A stretch of 64,000 nt of DNA from Diphasiastrum complanatum (taxonomy: Eukaryota; Streptophyta; Lycopodiopsida; Lycopodiales; Lycopodiaceae): assembly GCA_029204225.1 (NCBI GenBank), contig MU832202.1, positions 1 through 64,000 of the forward strand, written 5' to 3'. Under the pieces are notes generated by a model. That model made no database searches. It was not told the DNA's origin and saw only the letters and a program-made list of their open reading frames with translations. Of the stretch, positions 14,545 to 25,855 are shown piece after piece; within the stretch, counting starts at the first letter, position 1, and each line of letters starts with the position of its first letter. The translations under genes were made by a program, and so were the position numbers.

Positions 14545-16484
14545 TTAATAAATGGGATCCCTTGTGAAAGGGTTTTTTTTTTAAATGGTCTTGTTGGAGG
14601 GAAACCTTGTTTTCTTTTGGATGGCTGTGATTTGTGCATATTATAGGGATACGATCGAATGGTGAGAATTTTCAAACACCCAGTGCATCTAGGTGTACTG
14701 ACTTCTCTATGTAAGGGAAGATTACACAGACCTAAATCCCACTCTTGTTGCCTTCTCTCTTTCCTGCTCTATCTCTCTGTTTGGTTGTGCATCTCCCACT
14801 GCGACCTACCACAACTTGGATGATAGCTACTTATGAAGGATATCAGAAGAGTATTCATGTGAAGAAAGCTACAAAGAAAGTTAAAGTTATGAGACATCAT
14901 GAGGCTTAATGACCTTTCATATACATAAGGTTTTTACGTACTTGATGTGTAGATGTTAAAAAGCTTACATAGGGTATGATAATGTTGTTTGGAATAGCTT
15001 TCTGGATTCAGAACATACGATTGAATTGCTTACACTTGAGCGTTGCCTCAAAAACGGATTTGGAGCAAAATCATAGGTATCCTAATCAGATTCAACTCTA
15101 TTGAATCATCTCTGATTGCGAACAGTCTCATACTGTTCCATCGCTGGCTTGCATGAGTATGTTTCAAAAGCAGAATACGTATTCTACGAATAGATAATGC
15201 GGTTGGCTGCCCTACAATAGCTCTATCTGCCTCACTAATGGTCTTTGATAATGATAATTGTTGTGCATATGATAATGGTGATGGATGTTTACTTATGTAC
15301 AAATACTATCACTACAAGCGATTGCTTATGTCTATAACTAATAATGCTTCTAAGAGGCACAAGTAGTAATGATAACTGTGAAGCACTATGATAACCATTG
15401 CAACAAATGCCTTCTATCGTTTGTTGGAGTCCAAGTAAGGAGATAATGTACAATTATGACGTGATAATTCTTTAAACCTCTTGTGATAATTCACGCTTGA
15501 CTGGTTCATTTACTGTTTTGGGAACGTGATAAGTATAAGAATGCTACACAAGCATTAATCTGGTTCTTTAAGTTTGAAATCATTAGTACATAAGGAAGAT
15601 CTCGCTTTAGTTGTGGAAGATGGGTAGCTCGCAGGAAATGTCGTCGTCTCATATCCAGGTACGAAGCTATATATTTTACACCAATACGATGCGTTGTTCT
15701 TTAAAAAATGCAAATACGACACAGCATAGACGTCTAGACATGGTAAGAATGACTGGTTACATATATATGATTTCTACAAGCTTACGTTTCTTGCTCTAGT
15801 CATATGAGGGTGGAGTCAAACATAATATATACAAGGCACGGAGTTATAAAATGTAAAATGGCAATTGAAGGTGGGCTGTATTTCTGTTTTCTGGGTCTGA
15901 CTATGGTAGGCTTGTATCGCATGGAATTGCCCAAGCCGCAAGGTTCTTGGACTCCTGACTACCCTCTTGTGAGTTCCTTGGGGCTAGCATGGCACGGATT
16001 TGCCCTAGTACCTAGCACTGATGCTAAAGTCATGGCTCGTTTTAATTGTGCATTTGAAAAATTAGCTTCTTACATGAGAAACGATAAAAAAAAAAATTAG
16101 AAATACATTCTTTTGACTCTTATGCTGAGTTTTTGCCCTGATACGATTCGTAAAAAGGGCAAAGTGTATTGCTAAGTATAAATTGCATAATAGGGAAGAT
16201 TGGACATGACTTGAATTTGCATTCTTGTTGATAAAGTAACGAATCTTGTTTTAGACATGGATAACAACTGATGCTCAGCTATGACACCTCTCTTCCGCAT
16301 GTAAATAACTTGTGCGGTTTTGTTTTGTGGGATGGTGGCAGGTGTCCTAAAACTTGCTTTGCTTTATGGTACTCTGTACTGTAAGACTTTATACAACTTT
16401 ATTTTTACATGTTATGCTATGAATTGAAGGGGGTTCAAAGGGTTTGGTCTTGACTTGTCAAGAGGGACTAGGTGAAATTTTGTT
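14545..16484 (+). repeat. Non-coding repeat unit 3 (diverged head)
   Basis: Most diverged at the start: CTCTATGTAAGGGAAG near 14711 stands where the TATA block should be. It contains GGCATGGAATTGCCCAAG (about 15919) and CCTAGTACCTAGCAC. It then has a tail of nearly 400 bp (about 16110-16484) closely matching the unit 1 tail, including GATAACAACTGATGCTCAGC and GTCTTGACTTGTCAAGAGGG. Instead of a CT tract it runs into Penelope-like sequence. Confidence 0.6.
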
Positions 16485-17300
16485 GAGTCTTCATCCGCAT
16501 CTTTTTAAGATGTAAACCTGACTACCTTTTGGTTGGGGTAGTACCTTACCTTTACCTTCACTTGTATTTTATGACTAACAAGGTCTGTTTTATGATGTAG
16601 TCCACAAGATGGTTTCATGACGCAATTGCTCTTGGTTCTGGGGAGCCCCTTCCTCCACCTGACCCCTTTGTTCAGAGTATTATTTGTTGCATGAGGAAAG
16701 CTATTGAAGTTCACAAACTTATTACCTCTTATGATAACTTTGAAACTAGTTTCAATAGAATAAGCCTACACCATGGTATAATTTGGAATTGGAAAAGGCC
16801 TTTCTTTAAGTGCAGATTCGGTGAAAAATGTAGAAACAGTTCTTCTATTGTTTGGTTTGACCACACTATCTGGTACATAATGAACAACCTTGCCAAGTTT
16901 TCCTGGTGCCTCTCTACATAATCAACTTAATGCTTTTTTCCTTTGGCTACATAAACCTGCTAGAGATGTTGTCAAGCCCATCTTACCTTTCTTTTTAACA
17001 AACAACATATGATTGATGTTGCCATTGAACTTTCCAGTACTAAGCTTCTTGCACATCTTGGTGATGCCGAGAATATCTGACAAATTGAACGCCTTCTTAA
17101 AAAGCCCAACTTTTCTACCTTACATAATAAATACTTCCAATACAAATAAAAAGATAGGATCCTTCAATCTGATTAATCCAAGTTCGGTCATAACAGGCAG
17201 TGGCAACAACAAAAAGAGAAAATACTTTCCAAGGCAATGAGGGGCAAAGAAGTGCTGGCAAAGGGGATCTTCCTATCAGAAAGCTAAATTGTGAATGATC
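16485..17300 (+). mobile_element. Penelope-like fragment 2 (PLE-2)
   Basis: The part from about 17010 aligns in translation with 7690-7976 of PLE-1 (TKLLAHLGDAE; QIERLLKKPNFSTLHNKYF; FNLINPSSVIT; LPIRKLNC against LSVKKLNF) with stops. The stretch upstream (16485-17000) carries short broken frames. The copy ends abruptly near 17300 where Ty3/gypsy gag sequence begins. No RT portion is present here. Confidence 0.55.
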
Positions 17301-17810
17301 CATCTGCAGGAAGAAATAAATCCAATTGAGGATGATCTCATACGAGTGAGCCATGCCTTAACTTATGATGGCAATGCAGAACTTACAAATGAACATATTC
17401 TACATCATATGGATTCGACCAGATTTGGAGTGCGTAATGTTCCTGATGAACCAACAATCAAATCGCCCAAAGCAATTATATTGAAGGGAGGCAGGATCAC
17501 AGGTTCGATAACGAAGAAACAAGCTAAGCAACATTATAATACGGTCCTGAAATGGGAAAATCTCCCTCAAAAGATCAATTCAAAGAAAGTGTCGCCCTTA
17601 TTGGATAAAGGCAAAGGAAAAGTCAAGAATGATTCTTCAAGTCAGACTTTCAGCAAGACATCATCGTCTAGGATGTCTTCACCTGTGAAGTAAAAATTAT
17701 CATCTCGAAAGTCATCACATCCACGATCAATTCCTACTAAGAAGGCTAAACGAAGATCCAAGACAAGTCCTTTCAAAAAAGAACAAGCAAATGTAGTCCA
17801 GCATGATATG
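17295..17810 (+). pseudogene. G-a gag 3' end and gag-pol linker
   Basis: A 132-codon frame at 17295-17693 contains VSHALTYDGNAELTNEHI and HHMDSTRFGVRNVP, matching WQHALTYNKETKLTDEQV and QHMDSDHYGIKRVP upstream of pol in copy b (about 39040-39140). A Lys/Ser-rich stretch follows. No aspartic protease motif (D-S/T-G in a hydrophobic setting) is seen between here and RT. Confidence 0.65.
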
Positions 17811-18298
17811 CTAGAGCATTTTAAACGTTATACACTGGATGATGTGATTATTATGTTACCTAAAGCACATCGTGAACCTGAAGAACACATGCCAAAATCT
17901 AGAGAGGTTTACGATGGCCCAGCTAGGACGCAGCCAATGAATCTTGCTGAACCAGGAGAACCAAAAAAGATTGTACAAGTGGGATCACAACTTACTCTTG
18001 AACAGTATCAAGCACTTTGTTTGTTACTTATTAAGTATCAATATTGCTTTGCATGGACTTATCAAGATTTGAAGGATATTCCGACATCAGTGATTGAACA
18101 TACCATATCTTTAGTACGTGATGCAGTACCAAAGGTTACAAAGTTCTATCGCTGTAATCCTAACGTGGCAGATCTGATAAAGAAAGAACTTCAGAGATTG
18201 CTTGACGTCGATTTCATTTATCAGATCGAGCATACAGAATGGATTTCACCGATTGTCATTGTTCCTAAGAAAAATGAAGAATTGCAAATCTGTAAAAG
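17808..18298 (+). pseudogene. G-a reverse transcriptase, N-terminal part
   Basis: Landmarks: YTLDDVIIMLPKA, GPARTQPMNL, CFAWTYQDLKDIP, KFYRCNPNVADLIKKELQ, EWISPIVIVPKKNEELQIC. It is cut by Copia-2 at 18298 just after QIC, in the conserved RIC.NL.ALN block of RT. Confidence 0.85.
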
Positions 18299-18952
18299 TG
18301 TGAAAAATACAGATCCTAAGTGGATCTAAACTCCAAGATCATTGGCTTGAATGCTTGCACTCCAAACTACATAAGCTAGGAATTGGCAACACATTCTATG
18401 CTACCTAGAATGCAAAGAACTTGATCAAAAAGCATTTATCACAAATGGAAACTTCCATAAACATCAAGTGCGGCCCAAAATAGCATTATACAGTCCATAA
18501 TACATCAGCCTATCACTTTTGGAAAGCACCTAAGATCATACACAATAGCTTGAAGACAATACACACAACAATGCTCTCAATGGAGGAAGAAACAATGACA
18601 ATGATCTATTGATCTCAATGAAGCATACAAAAGGTTTCTCCAACCTGTTCTCCACGAATTTCAGCCTAATATAGGTGAGAGAGATGACTCTCTCTCCTCT
18701 CTCTAGAACTTAGGACCCAATTTTAGGACACCAGTAACCTAAAATAGCCAATTTTGGCCTATATGTCCAAATAACATGATTTTAGTGTCATTTAGAAGGT
18801 CCCGAAGTTTGAGACTTCTTCAACATGAAATATATACTAGAATAAAAGTATCTAGGTCTCTTTCACACGTGTGAAAGGTTAGATCCAAAACTATGTACAA
18901 AAATTGCCAATTTAGGCCTCAAACTAGCTAGGAAATGTTGACAATTTTCACA
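18299..18952 (-). repeat. Copia-2 3' LTR (654 bp)
   Basis: Its termini are TGTGAAAA and TTTTCACA. It contains the 18-bp palindrome CTTTCACACGTGTGAAAG at 18860-18877. It is identical by eye to the LTR at 22792-23445. Confidence 0.95.
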
Positions 18953-18965
18953 CTCCCTCTTCAAC

Positions 18966-21900
18966 TTAACTTGCTAGTTTTACAACACTACTTTGCTCCA
19001 ACCTAAGAATGATCTCCATCATGATGATAGATCTCTTTTCAAGTGTTCTAATATGTACAATATGAAGTACAACATAATTGATATAGATAATAGTGCCCAT
19101 ATAGGATGCTTCACTATTTCTTACATCAATTTTACATAGAATGGTGAACAAGATACATGTAAAAGAACATAGAATAACAATGAAAGGATTCCTCCATGTA
19201 TCCACCTTTGAGTTCTCTGTAAAACAGCAGCAAACAAGTTGTAAGTGAAAGTAACCAACAGGTGTTTGCATGCCTCGTCCACATTCCACTATGCCCATAG
19301 TGAATGCACCATGTATCTCCATGAATGAACCTCCATCACCACCTTGCCTTTGTAGATCTCCAATCCACGAAAGCCCTTGAGTGAATGAATGCCAAAATGA
19401 TGTGTTCTCTGTTCCATTTGAATAAGCAAAACCTGAACTTGAAATACTTGAAGTATCTCCACAAGATTTGCATATAACGCTTGATCCTACATTGTCAACA
19501 ATTTGCCAATTTGCCAACACTAGGATGCTAGATCTTGAACTTTGCTCAAAAGTAAACATATTGACCACTTCCATATCTTTTGAGATTTGAATGAATGCAT
19601 GTACTTGATCATAAAAACCAGCAATGATAACTATTCCATCTCCAAGATCCAAAAGATGCAAAACTGTGGAACTAGTTTCATTGAATTTTGACAATTCCAA
19701 CACATTGACATGACAATGTTCATACATGAGATTAAACAAGTAAGGTAGAATAAAAGGACACTTCCTTGCTGCTCCAAGAACCTTACTTGAACCTTCAAGG
19801 ACCTGTAAAAACAGATCCAAGATGCTTTGCCCATGTGGCTCCCCTTTCATGCTTTTGACTAGCTTCCAATTGCTACTTGCCTCTTGGTGTTGATGAAGCA
19901 ATTCAAGATCAACATCTTGATCTTCCAATAAAACATCAAGGACTTTGCATTTATAAACATCTTCAGATCTGAACCTCTGAAGATACTCCCTCTCAAACAC
20001 ATGATTAACATCCCACAAGATCTCATCATTGCTTGATTTCAACCTTTCACTATAGTTAGTGAAAACAATGTCACCATCATAAACCAAAAGATAGATTTCT
20101 ACACTTCTATCCAACATGAAGTAGAGTAGATGAAGTTGAGTATCAAACCTAATAAAACCAGCCCATTTGAGCTCAAACCAAACCTCAACGAGATCTTCCT
20201 TGCCTTGAAGAAATTGCCACTTGAGTTGCTCCATGTAAATATCTTCTTCAAGATCACCATTCAAGAAGGCATTAGTAACATCCATTTGCCACATATCCCA
20301 ATCATAAAGAGTTGCAAGAGAGATTAGGATTCGAATAGTTACCATCTTTGCCACGGGTGCAAAGGTCTCATCATAGTCAATACCATATTCTTGAGCATAC
20401 CCCTTTGCCACCAACCTTGCCTTGTACTTGTTGATTGATCCATCTTGATTTGTCTTGATCTTGAAGATCCACTTACAACCAATTGCCTTCTTGTCCTTTG
20501 GAAGCTTTACCAACCTCCATGTGTTGCTTTTGATGAGTGCTTGATGCTCATGATCCATGGCTTGGATCCATTCCTTCTTTTGAATTGCTTCACCTACACA
20601 AGTTGGTTCATCAAAAGAGGTAAGAAAAGCAAAGTTAGAGTTGTCCACCACTTGCTTTCCTTTTTCATCATAGGTTAGCCTTGATGGCTTAGCCCTTTGC
20701 CTTTGAGTCTTCCTTGAAGTTTGCTTTGGAGTGGCATCTCCATCTTCATCCAAGACATCTTGCACATCATGATGATTAGTAGGCACATCAACATCAACAT
20801 CAACAACATTGGAAACATTCTCTTCATGAAAGATGACATCCCTACTTATGACAACTTTCTTTGTAGAAGGAATGTACACTTTGTAAGCCTTGCTTACTTC
20901 ACTATAGCCAACAAACACACCCTTCTTTGATGAAGGATCTTCTTTAGTTCTATCATCAAGTGTGATATTGACAAAACATGTACATCCAAAGATCCTACAA
21001 TGCTTGACACTCGGCCTTCTACCATAAAGAACCTCATGAGGAGTTTTACCATCCAAGGAAGCACTTGTCCATCTATTACATAGATAGTTAGCACATGCTA
21101 AAGCTTCCCCCCAAAAAGACTTAGCAAGATTAGCATGTAGTCTCATTGCCTTGGCACATTCACAAAGGGTTCTATTCTTCCTCTCGGCCACTCCATTCTG
21201 TTGTGGAGTCCTAGGACTAGACATCTCCCTCTTAATCCCATGTGCTATACAAAAGTCTTTGAACCTATTTGAGGTGTATTCCCCTCCATTATCAGATCTT
21301 AAGCATTTGATCTTTGTATTGAATTGGTTTTCCATTTCATTCTTGAACTTGACAAATGCAGCAAACACTTCATCCTTACTTTTAAGAAGATAGATCCAAG
21401 TATACCTACTAAAGTCATCAATGAAAGTTGCATACATCTTTGCCCCACCATTGCTAGTTGTACTAGAAGAATGAATATCAGAATGCACAAGTTGAAAAGC
21501 TTCTTTAGATCTAGAAGTAGATCTAGAATAAGCAAGTCTATGAGATTTGGACAAGGCACAATGTTCACAAACACTATTGTTTGCAACAAGACTTTTAGGG
21601 AGACCAAGAACAAGCTCTTTCTTTGCCATTACCTCCAAAGATTTGAAGTTGGGATGGCCCAACCTCTTGTGCCAAACTTCTTGGTTTGTCAATTGCTCCC
21701 TAGCCATACATCCTTCATGATTAGAGATCACACATGCATCAAGCTTGAAAAGTTTACCATGCCTCCTACCTTGAGCAATCAAGGATCCACATTTACTTAT
21801 CAAACATGCATCTCCAATGAACTCCACATCAAGTCCTTTGTCAATCATTTGACTTACACTAAGCAAATTCTTAGTGATTGAAGGAATGTACAAAACATTT

Positions 21901-22049
21901 TCAAGATTTGCTTTCCTATCTGTTGAAAGGGAAATAGGAATAGTGCCTATGCCTTTGATGTCACATTGACCATCATTTGCAGTGTAGATGATGTTACCTT
22001 CTCCCTCATAAGTCAATAAGGATGTAAAGTATTCCTTATGTCTTGTCAT
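18966..22049 (-). CDS. Copia-2 1027-codon ORF: integrase, RT N-terminal half, then an unrecognised C-terminal 420 residues
   Basis: The frame starts at MTRHKEYF, just past where the protease DSGASSH motif should be; gag and that motif are gone. Integrase is complete: WHKRLGH...CEHC near residues 124-163, HSDIHS near 187, DNGGE near 253 and NGVAERKN near 288. RT begins near 490 with KEWIQAM and keeps KARLVAKGYAQE and QMDVTNAFLNGDL (motif A). After MEQ (about 606) the sequence departs from RT. YDGD stands near residue 657 at about the expected place of YVDD, and no normal RNase H follows. The C-terminal ~420 residues match Copia-1 piecewise (DLFLQ, DGGSFME, CKIDVRNSEAS). The frame is open, but whether this part is selected as protein is unknown. 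Confidence 0.85.
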   Translation of the reverse strand: MTRHKEYFTSLLTYEGEGNIIYTANDGQCDIKGIGTIPISLSTDRKANLENVLYIPSITKNLLSVSQMIDKGLDVEFIGDACLISKCGSLIAQGRRHGKLFKLDACVISNHEGCMAREQLTNQEVWHKRLGHPNFKSLEVMAKKELVLGLPKSLVANNSVCEHCALSKSHRLAYSRSTSRSKEAFQLVHSDIHSSSTTSNGGAKMYATFIDDFSRYTWIYLLKSKDEVFAAFVKFKNEMENQFNTKIKCLRSDNGGEYTSNRFKDFCIAHGIKREMSSPRTPQQNGVAERKNRTLCECAKAMRLHANLAKSFWGEALACANYLCNRWTSASLDGKTPHEVLYGRRPSVKHCRIFGCTCFVNITLDDRTKEDPSSKKGVFVGYSEVSKAYKVYIPSTKKVVISRDVIFHEENVSNVVDVDVDVPTNHHDVQDVLDEDGDATPKQTSRKTQRQRAKPSRLTYDEKGKQVVDNSNFAFLTSFDEPTCVGEAIQKKEWIQAMDHEHQALIKSNTWRLVKLPKDKKAIGCKWIFKIKTNQDGSINKYKARLVAKGYAQEYGIDYDETFAPVAKMVTIRILISLATLYDWDMWQMDVTNAFLNGDLEEDIYMEQLKWQFLQGKEDLVEVWFELKWAGFIRFDTQLHLLYFMLDRSVEIYLLVYDGDIVFTNYSERLKSSNDEILWDVNHVFEREYLQRFRSEDVYKCKVLDVLLEDQDVDLELLHQHQEASSNWKLVKSMKGEPHGQSILDLFLQVLEGSSKVLGAARKCPFILPYLFNLMYEHCHVNVLELSKFNETSSTVLHLLDLGDGIVIIAGFYDQVHAFIQISKDMEVVNMFTFEQSSRSSILVLANWQIVDNVGSSVICKSCGDTSSISSSGFAYSNGTENTSFWHSFTQGLSWIGDLQRQGGDGGSFMEIHGAFTMGIVECGRGMQTPVGYFHLQLVCCCFTENSKVDTWRNPFIVILCSFTCILFTILCKIDVRNSEASYMGTIIYINYVVLHIVHIRTLEKRSIIMMEIILRLEQSSVVKLAS

Positions 22050-22779
22050 GTGAGAGTGATAAATACAAGATTTAGAGGTGAATGAATGAGCACACTTAGT
22101 GAATCACAAGACTAGCTTCACTATCTTGTCAAATCTTGGTGTTTAGATGTAGATCTAAGATCACTTCACATGAGAATGTTCCTCAACCTATTAAGAACCT
22201 GAAAACACACTTGCATAATGGTTAACACCTTCCAGCAAATGCTCCAATCAAATTACATAAGGAGAGTTACTTACATGCTCAACAAAGTACACCAAAATTT
22301 ATGCCAAAATTGATGACAATCTTTACAATATGCTCTTCACAATGGAGCTTACAATATGTTCACCCAAAAAAGGGAATCTTTCATCCAAATGGGAGCTTTG
22401 CTCAGCCTTTAGGAGAATTACAACTCACTCAAAAGAGCATTTGTCATCCACTTAAGGAGAAGTTTCATCCACTTAAGGAGAGTGTTCATCCAAGAATGGA
22501 GATTGTCAACAATAGGATTGAAAAGAACATTGTTAGTATTGAATATGCACAAGCCTCACAATCACAAATGATTAGGTGTTATGATCTGAACCAAAATAGT
22601 TTCTTTTCAGTCTCTGATCTTCAATAGACCTGAAATATGCTTTTGATCCACAAGTTCAACTCACAAAACAAAGGTTAGTAAGATTTGATCAACAAAGCAA
22701 TGCAAAATCATGCTAGAACTTGATCAAACATCCAAATATCACCAAAAATGGAATACTTACTGTAAATAGAAGCCAACCA
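22050..22779 (-). other. Copia-2 leader region replacing gag
   Basis: About 730 bp between the primer site and the ORF. No gag domain or zinc knuckle is encoded. It includes short direct repeats built on CATCCACTTAAGGAGA (about 22445-22490). It probably holds packaging and dimerisation signals, judged only from its position. Confidence 0.5.
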
Positions 22780-22791
22780 GCTCTGATACCA
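22780..22791 (-). promoter_or_regulatory. Copia-2 primer-binding site
   Basis: On the minus strand TGGTATCAGAGC directly follows the 5' LTR. This is the usual plant Copia site, complementary to the 3' end of initiator tRNA-Met. Confidence 0.9.
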
Positions 22792-23445
22792 TGTGAAAAA
22801 TACAGATCCTAAGTGGATCTAAACTCCAAGATCATTGGCTTGAATGCTTGCACTCCAAACTACATAAGCTAGGAATTGGCAACACATTCTATGCTACCTA
22901 GAATGCAAAGAACTTGATCAAAAAGCATTTATCACAAATGGAAACTTCCATAAACATCAAGTGCGGCCCAAAATAGCATTATACAGTCCATAATACATCA
23001 GCCTATCACTTTTGGAAAGCACCTAAGATCATACACAATAGCTTGAAGACAATACACACAACAATGCTCTCAATGGAGGAAGAAACAATGACAATGATCT
23101 ATTGATCTCAATGAAGCATACAAAAGGTTTCTCCAACCTGTTCTCCACGAATTTCAGCCTAATATAGGTGAGAGAGATGACTCTCTCTCCTCTCTCTAGA
23201 ACTTAGGACCCAATTTTAGGACACCAGTAACCTAAAATAGCCAATTTTGGCCTATATGTCCAAATAACATGATTTTAGTGTCATTTAGAAGGTCCCGAAG
23301 TTTGAGACTTCTTCAACATGAAATATATACTAGAATAAAAGTATCTAGGTCTCTTTCACACGTGTGAAAGGTTAGATCCAAAACTATGTACAAAAATTGC
23401 CAATTTAGGCCTCAAACTAGCTAGGAAATGTTGACAATTTTCACA
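22792..23445 (-). repeat. Copia-2 5' LTR (654 bp)
   Basis: Identical by eye to 18299-18952, with the same termini and palindrome. A CACACGTGTG core lies near 23358. Confidence 0.95.
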
Positions 23446-24030
23446 CAAAGCATTGAATAAAGTGACACAGAAGGATCACTTTTCGTTACCTTTTACTGAA
23501 AGCATTTTGGATCGCCTTGCTGGAGCGGAAGCTTATAGTTTCCTGGATGGATTTAGTGGTTACAACCAGGTTAATATTGCACCTGCCGATCGCCACAAAA
23601 TTGCTTTTGCAACAGAATGGGGCACCTATGCTTACAAAGTAATGTCGTTTGGACTCTGTAATGCACCAAGTTCATTCCAAAGAGTAATGCAATTTGCTTT
23701 TAAAGATTATCTGCAGAAATTTCTTGAAATTTACTTGGACGACTTGGGAGTCCATAGTACAGATACATACCACCTGGATCGATTGGAGAAAGTATTTGAA
23801 AGATGCCGCAAATATCAGATTTCTCTGAATCTTAAAAAATGCCAAATATGGGTTTCGCACGGGGTTGTGTTTGGACATGTGATATCAAGACATGATATTG
23901 CCACCGATTATTCTAAGATCAAAGTTATTGTGGAATTGCCACTGTCAGCAACAATTCGACGAGTTTATGTGTTTATGGCTCATGCGAACTACTATCCAGT
24001 TTTTATTATCTTCTTTGCGGATTTAGCATG
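23446..24030 (+). pseudogene. G-a reverse transcriptase, C-terminal part
   Basis: Resumes with KALNKVTQKDHF after the Copia-2 insertion. Motif A is FLDGFSGYNQV, then FGLCNAPSSFQRVMQ, and motif C is YLDDLGVHS, so both catalytic Asp are present. It continues through the connection (KCQIWVSHGVVFGHVIS) and stops at 24029-24031 within a conserved block. The coding sequence is otherwise well preserved on both sides of the insertion. Confidence 0.85.
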
Positions 24031-24056
24031 ACCTATATACAAACTAACTGTTGTTC

Positions 24057-24510
24057 CTATTTGGACAGTAGAGGCGTTAGAAGCCTTTGAAAAGTTAAAA
24101 AAAGCATTATCTTCAGCACCAATACTGCGTTCTCCAGATTGGACATTAGAGTTTCATGTTCATACGGATGCCTCAAAATAAGCCATTGGAACAGTTTTGA
24201 CGCAGCCAGGTGACTATAAGAAGGATTATCCCATACGATTTGCAAGCAGACAACTTAGAGATCCAGAGAAGAATTATTCAACAACAGAATGTGAAGTGCT
24301 AGCCATCATTTTTTCTGTTCGGAAATTTCGTCACTACCTCATGGAACGCACTTTGCATTTTATACAGATCATCAACCGTTACTTTACTTGGTAAACAAGA
24401 CGTGTAATACCGGATGTATTGCAAGATGGTTATTATTATTGACTAAATTTGACTTTCAAATTGTGGTTAGAAAGGGAAAGCAACATTATCTAGCCGATCA
24501 CGTTTCGTGA
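24057..24510 (+). pseudogene. G-a RNase H
   Basis: Landmarks in sequence: EFHVHTDAS, then a stop where Lys-Tyr-Ala is expected (24179-24181), TVLTQPGDYKKDYPI, FASRQLRDPEKNYSTTE, and REVLAI-type ECEVLAIIFSVRKFRHYLM. After a frame change come TDHQ-equivalent YFTW and CNTG. Several lesions leave it inactive. Confidence 0.75.
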
Positions 24511-24537
24511 ATTGAATCCGCACTAGTTAATACTGAA

Positions 24538-25855
24538 GTGGATGATGAACTGCCAGATGCTGCGTTGTTCTATGTTGAAGCAGTACCTGAGTGGGCGGCA
24601 GATATTGTTGAGTACCTGATGCTAGGACAACCGAATGACTCTTTGACAAAAGTACAGAAAAGACAATTGATTCATAAGGCTCAACCTTATCAATTAATTG
24701 CAGGACAATTGTACCATCACGGATAATATAATATTTTACGAAGATGTGTTTTACCGCATGAAGTACCAGATTTAATCACGTTTTCACATGATGGCATGGG
24801 CGGAGGACACTTCTCTACAGATATTACTGTTCGCAAACTTTTGCAAGTTGTTGGTGGCCTACGCTTCATAAGGACACAAAAAAATTTATTCAGACATGTG
24901 ATGTTTGCCAACGAGCCGACGACCTACTCGACAGAATTATGAACCCTTACATCCGGTTTTATCACAAGCACTGTTTGAAAAATGGGGACTGGATTATGTT
25001 GGTCCTATTCATCCTGTCGCGCAAGGATCTCATGCCCGATACATTATTGTCGCAACTGATTATATGACCAAGTGGGTTGAAGCCAAAGTTGTCAAAGTGG
25101 CTGATGCGAAATCTACGGCCAAGTTTCTATATGAAAATATTATAATCAAATTTGGATGTCCGATTGAAATTGTCAGTGACCGGGGTACACACTTTGTTAA
25201 TCAAACAATCAAGTGTTTACTAGAAGATTTTTTTGTTATACACAGATTTAGTACTCCCTATTATCCCAGAGGGAATGGCCAAGCTGAATCTTCCAATAAG
25301 ATTCTCTGCACCATTATGACAAAGACAGTTGAAGCAAGTCGGTTCGATTGGGAACATAAATTGTATGCAGCATTATGGGCATTCAGAACTGCTTACAAAA
25401 ATAGTACAAATCAAACACCTTTTCAACTGGTTTATGGTCAAGATGTTGTTATGCCAATTGAATTTCTAATCTCATCTTTATGCATAGCAGCAACGTAACG
25501 ATTAAATGATGATATGTCCTTACAACTCCATCATGAAGCGTTGCACAAATTATGTGAAACCCGATTGATGGCAGTTCATGCCTTAGCAGCAGAGAAAGCC
25601 CGCCGCAAGGCATGACACGATCGTCGTTTGCACAAGAAAGATCCGAAAGCAGAAGATCTTGTATTGATGTACAAAACCAAGCTGATCAAGGGTAAGTTGA
25701 AGTTTACCGGGGAAGGCCCGTATAAAGTGAAGGAAATCCTGAACTATGGCACAGTAATTCTTGAGCACTTGGATGGAAACGATTTGATACTCCGGTAAAT
25801 GAGCAGCCGATTACGCAAGTTTTGGCAGCCTGTTTCGCCAGTTCAGCAAGCCTAA
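24538..25855 (+). pseudogene. G-a integrase
   Basis: It begins in the RNase H-integrase linker (DELPDAALFYVEAVPEW). The zinc domain around 24770-24910 is frame-broken (GMGGGHFSTDITVRKL; CDVCQ). The core has GLDYVGPIHP, SDRGTHFVN and NGQAESSNK, so the D, D and E positions are all present. FQLVYGQDVVMP follows. The C-terminal part (25500-25855) carries stops and shifts, ending near PVQQA. No chromodomain follows. Confidence 0.8.

Larger units (their letters stand above)
18299..23445 (-). mobile_element. Copia-2: complete, very recent, gag-less Copia insertion
   Basis: It runs LTR to LTR, 5147 bp, on the minus strand. The two 654-bp LTRs read as identical over their full length. A primer site (TGGTATCAGAGC) abuts the 5' LTR and a PPT (GAAGAGGGAG) abuts the 3' LTR. 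Flanks are AAAAG (18294-18298) and CAAAG (23446-23450), a 4/5 target duplication. It sits in the RT of G-a. Gag and the protease active site are missing and the second half of RT is replaced. One 1027-codon ORF remains. Identical LTRs mean the element moved recently despite these losses, so proteins in trans are implied. Confidence 0.95.

Noticed and set aside
21324-21881. A 185-codon plus-strand ORF
   Set aside because: It is the complement of the Copia-2 integrase coding sequence.
22301-22627. A plus-strand gene inside Copia-2
   Set aside because: The 108-codon frame is antisense to the element's leader, has no recognisable domain and includes the short tandem repeat.
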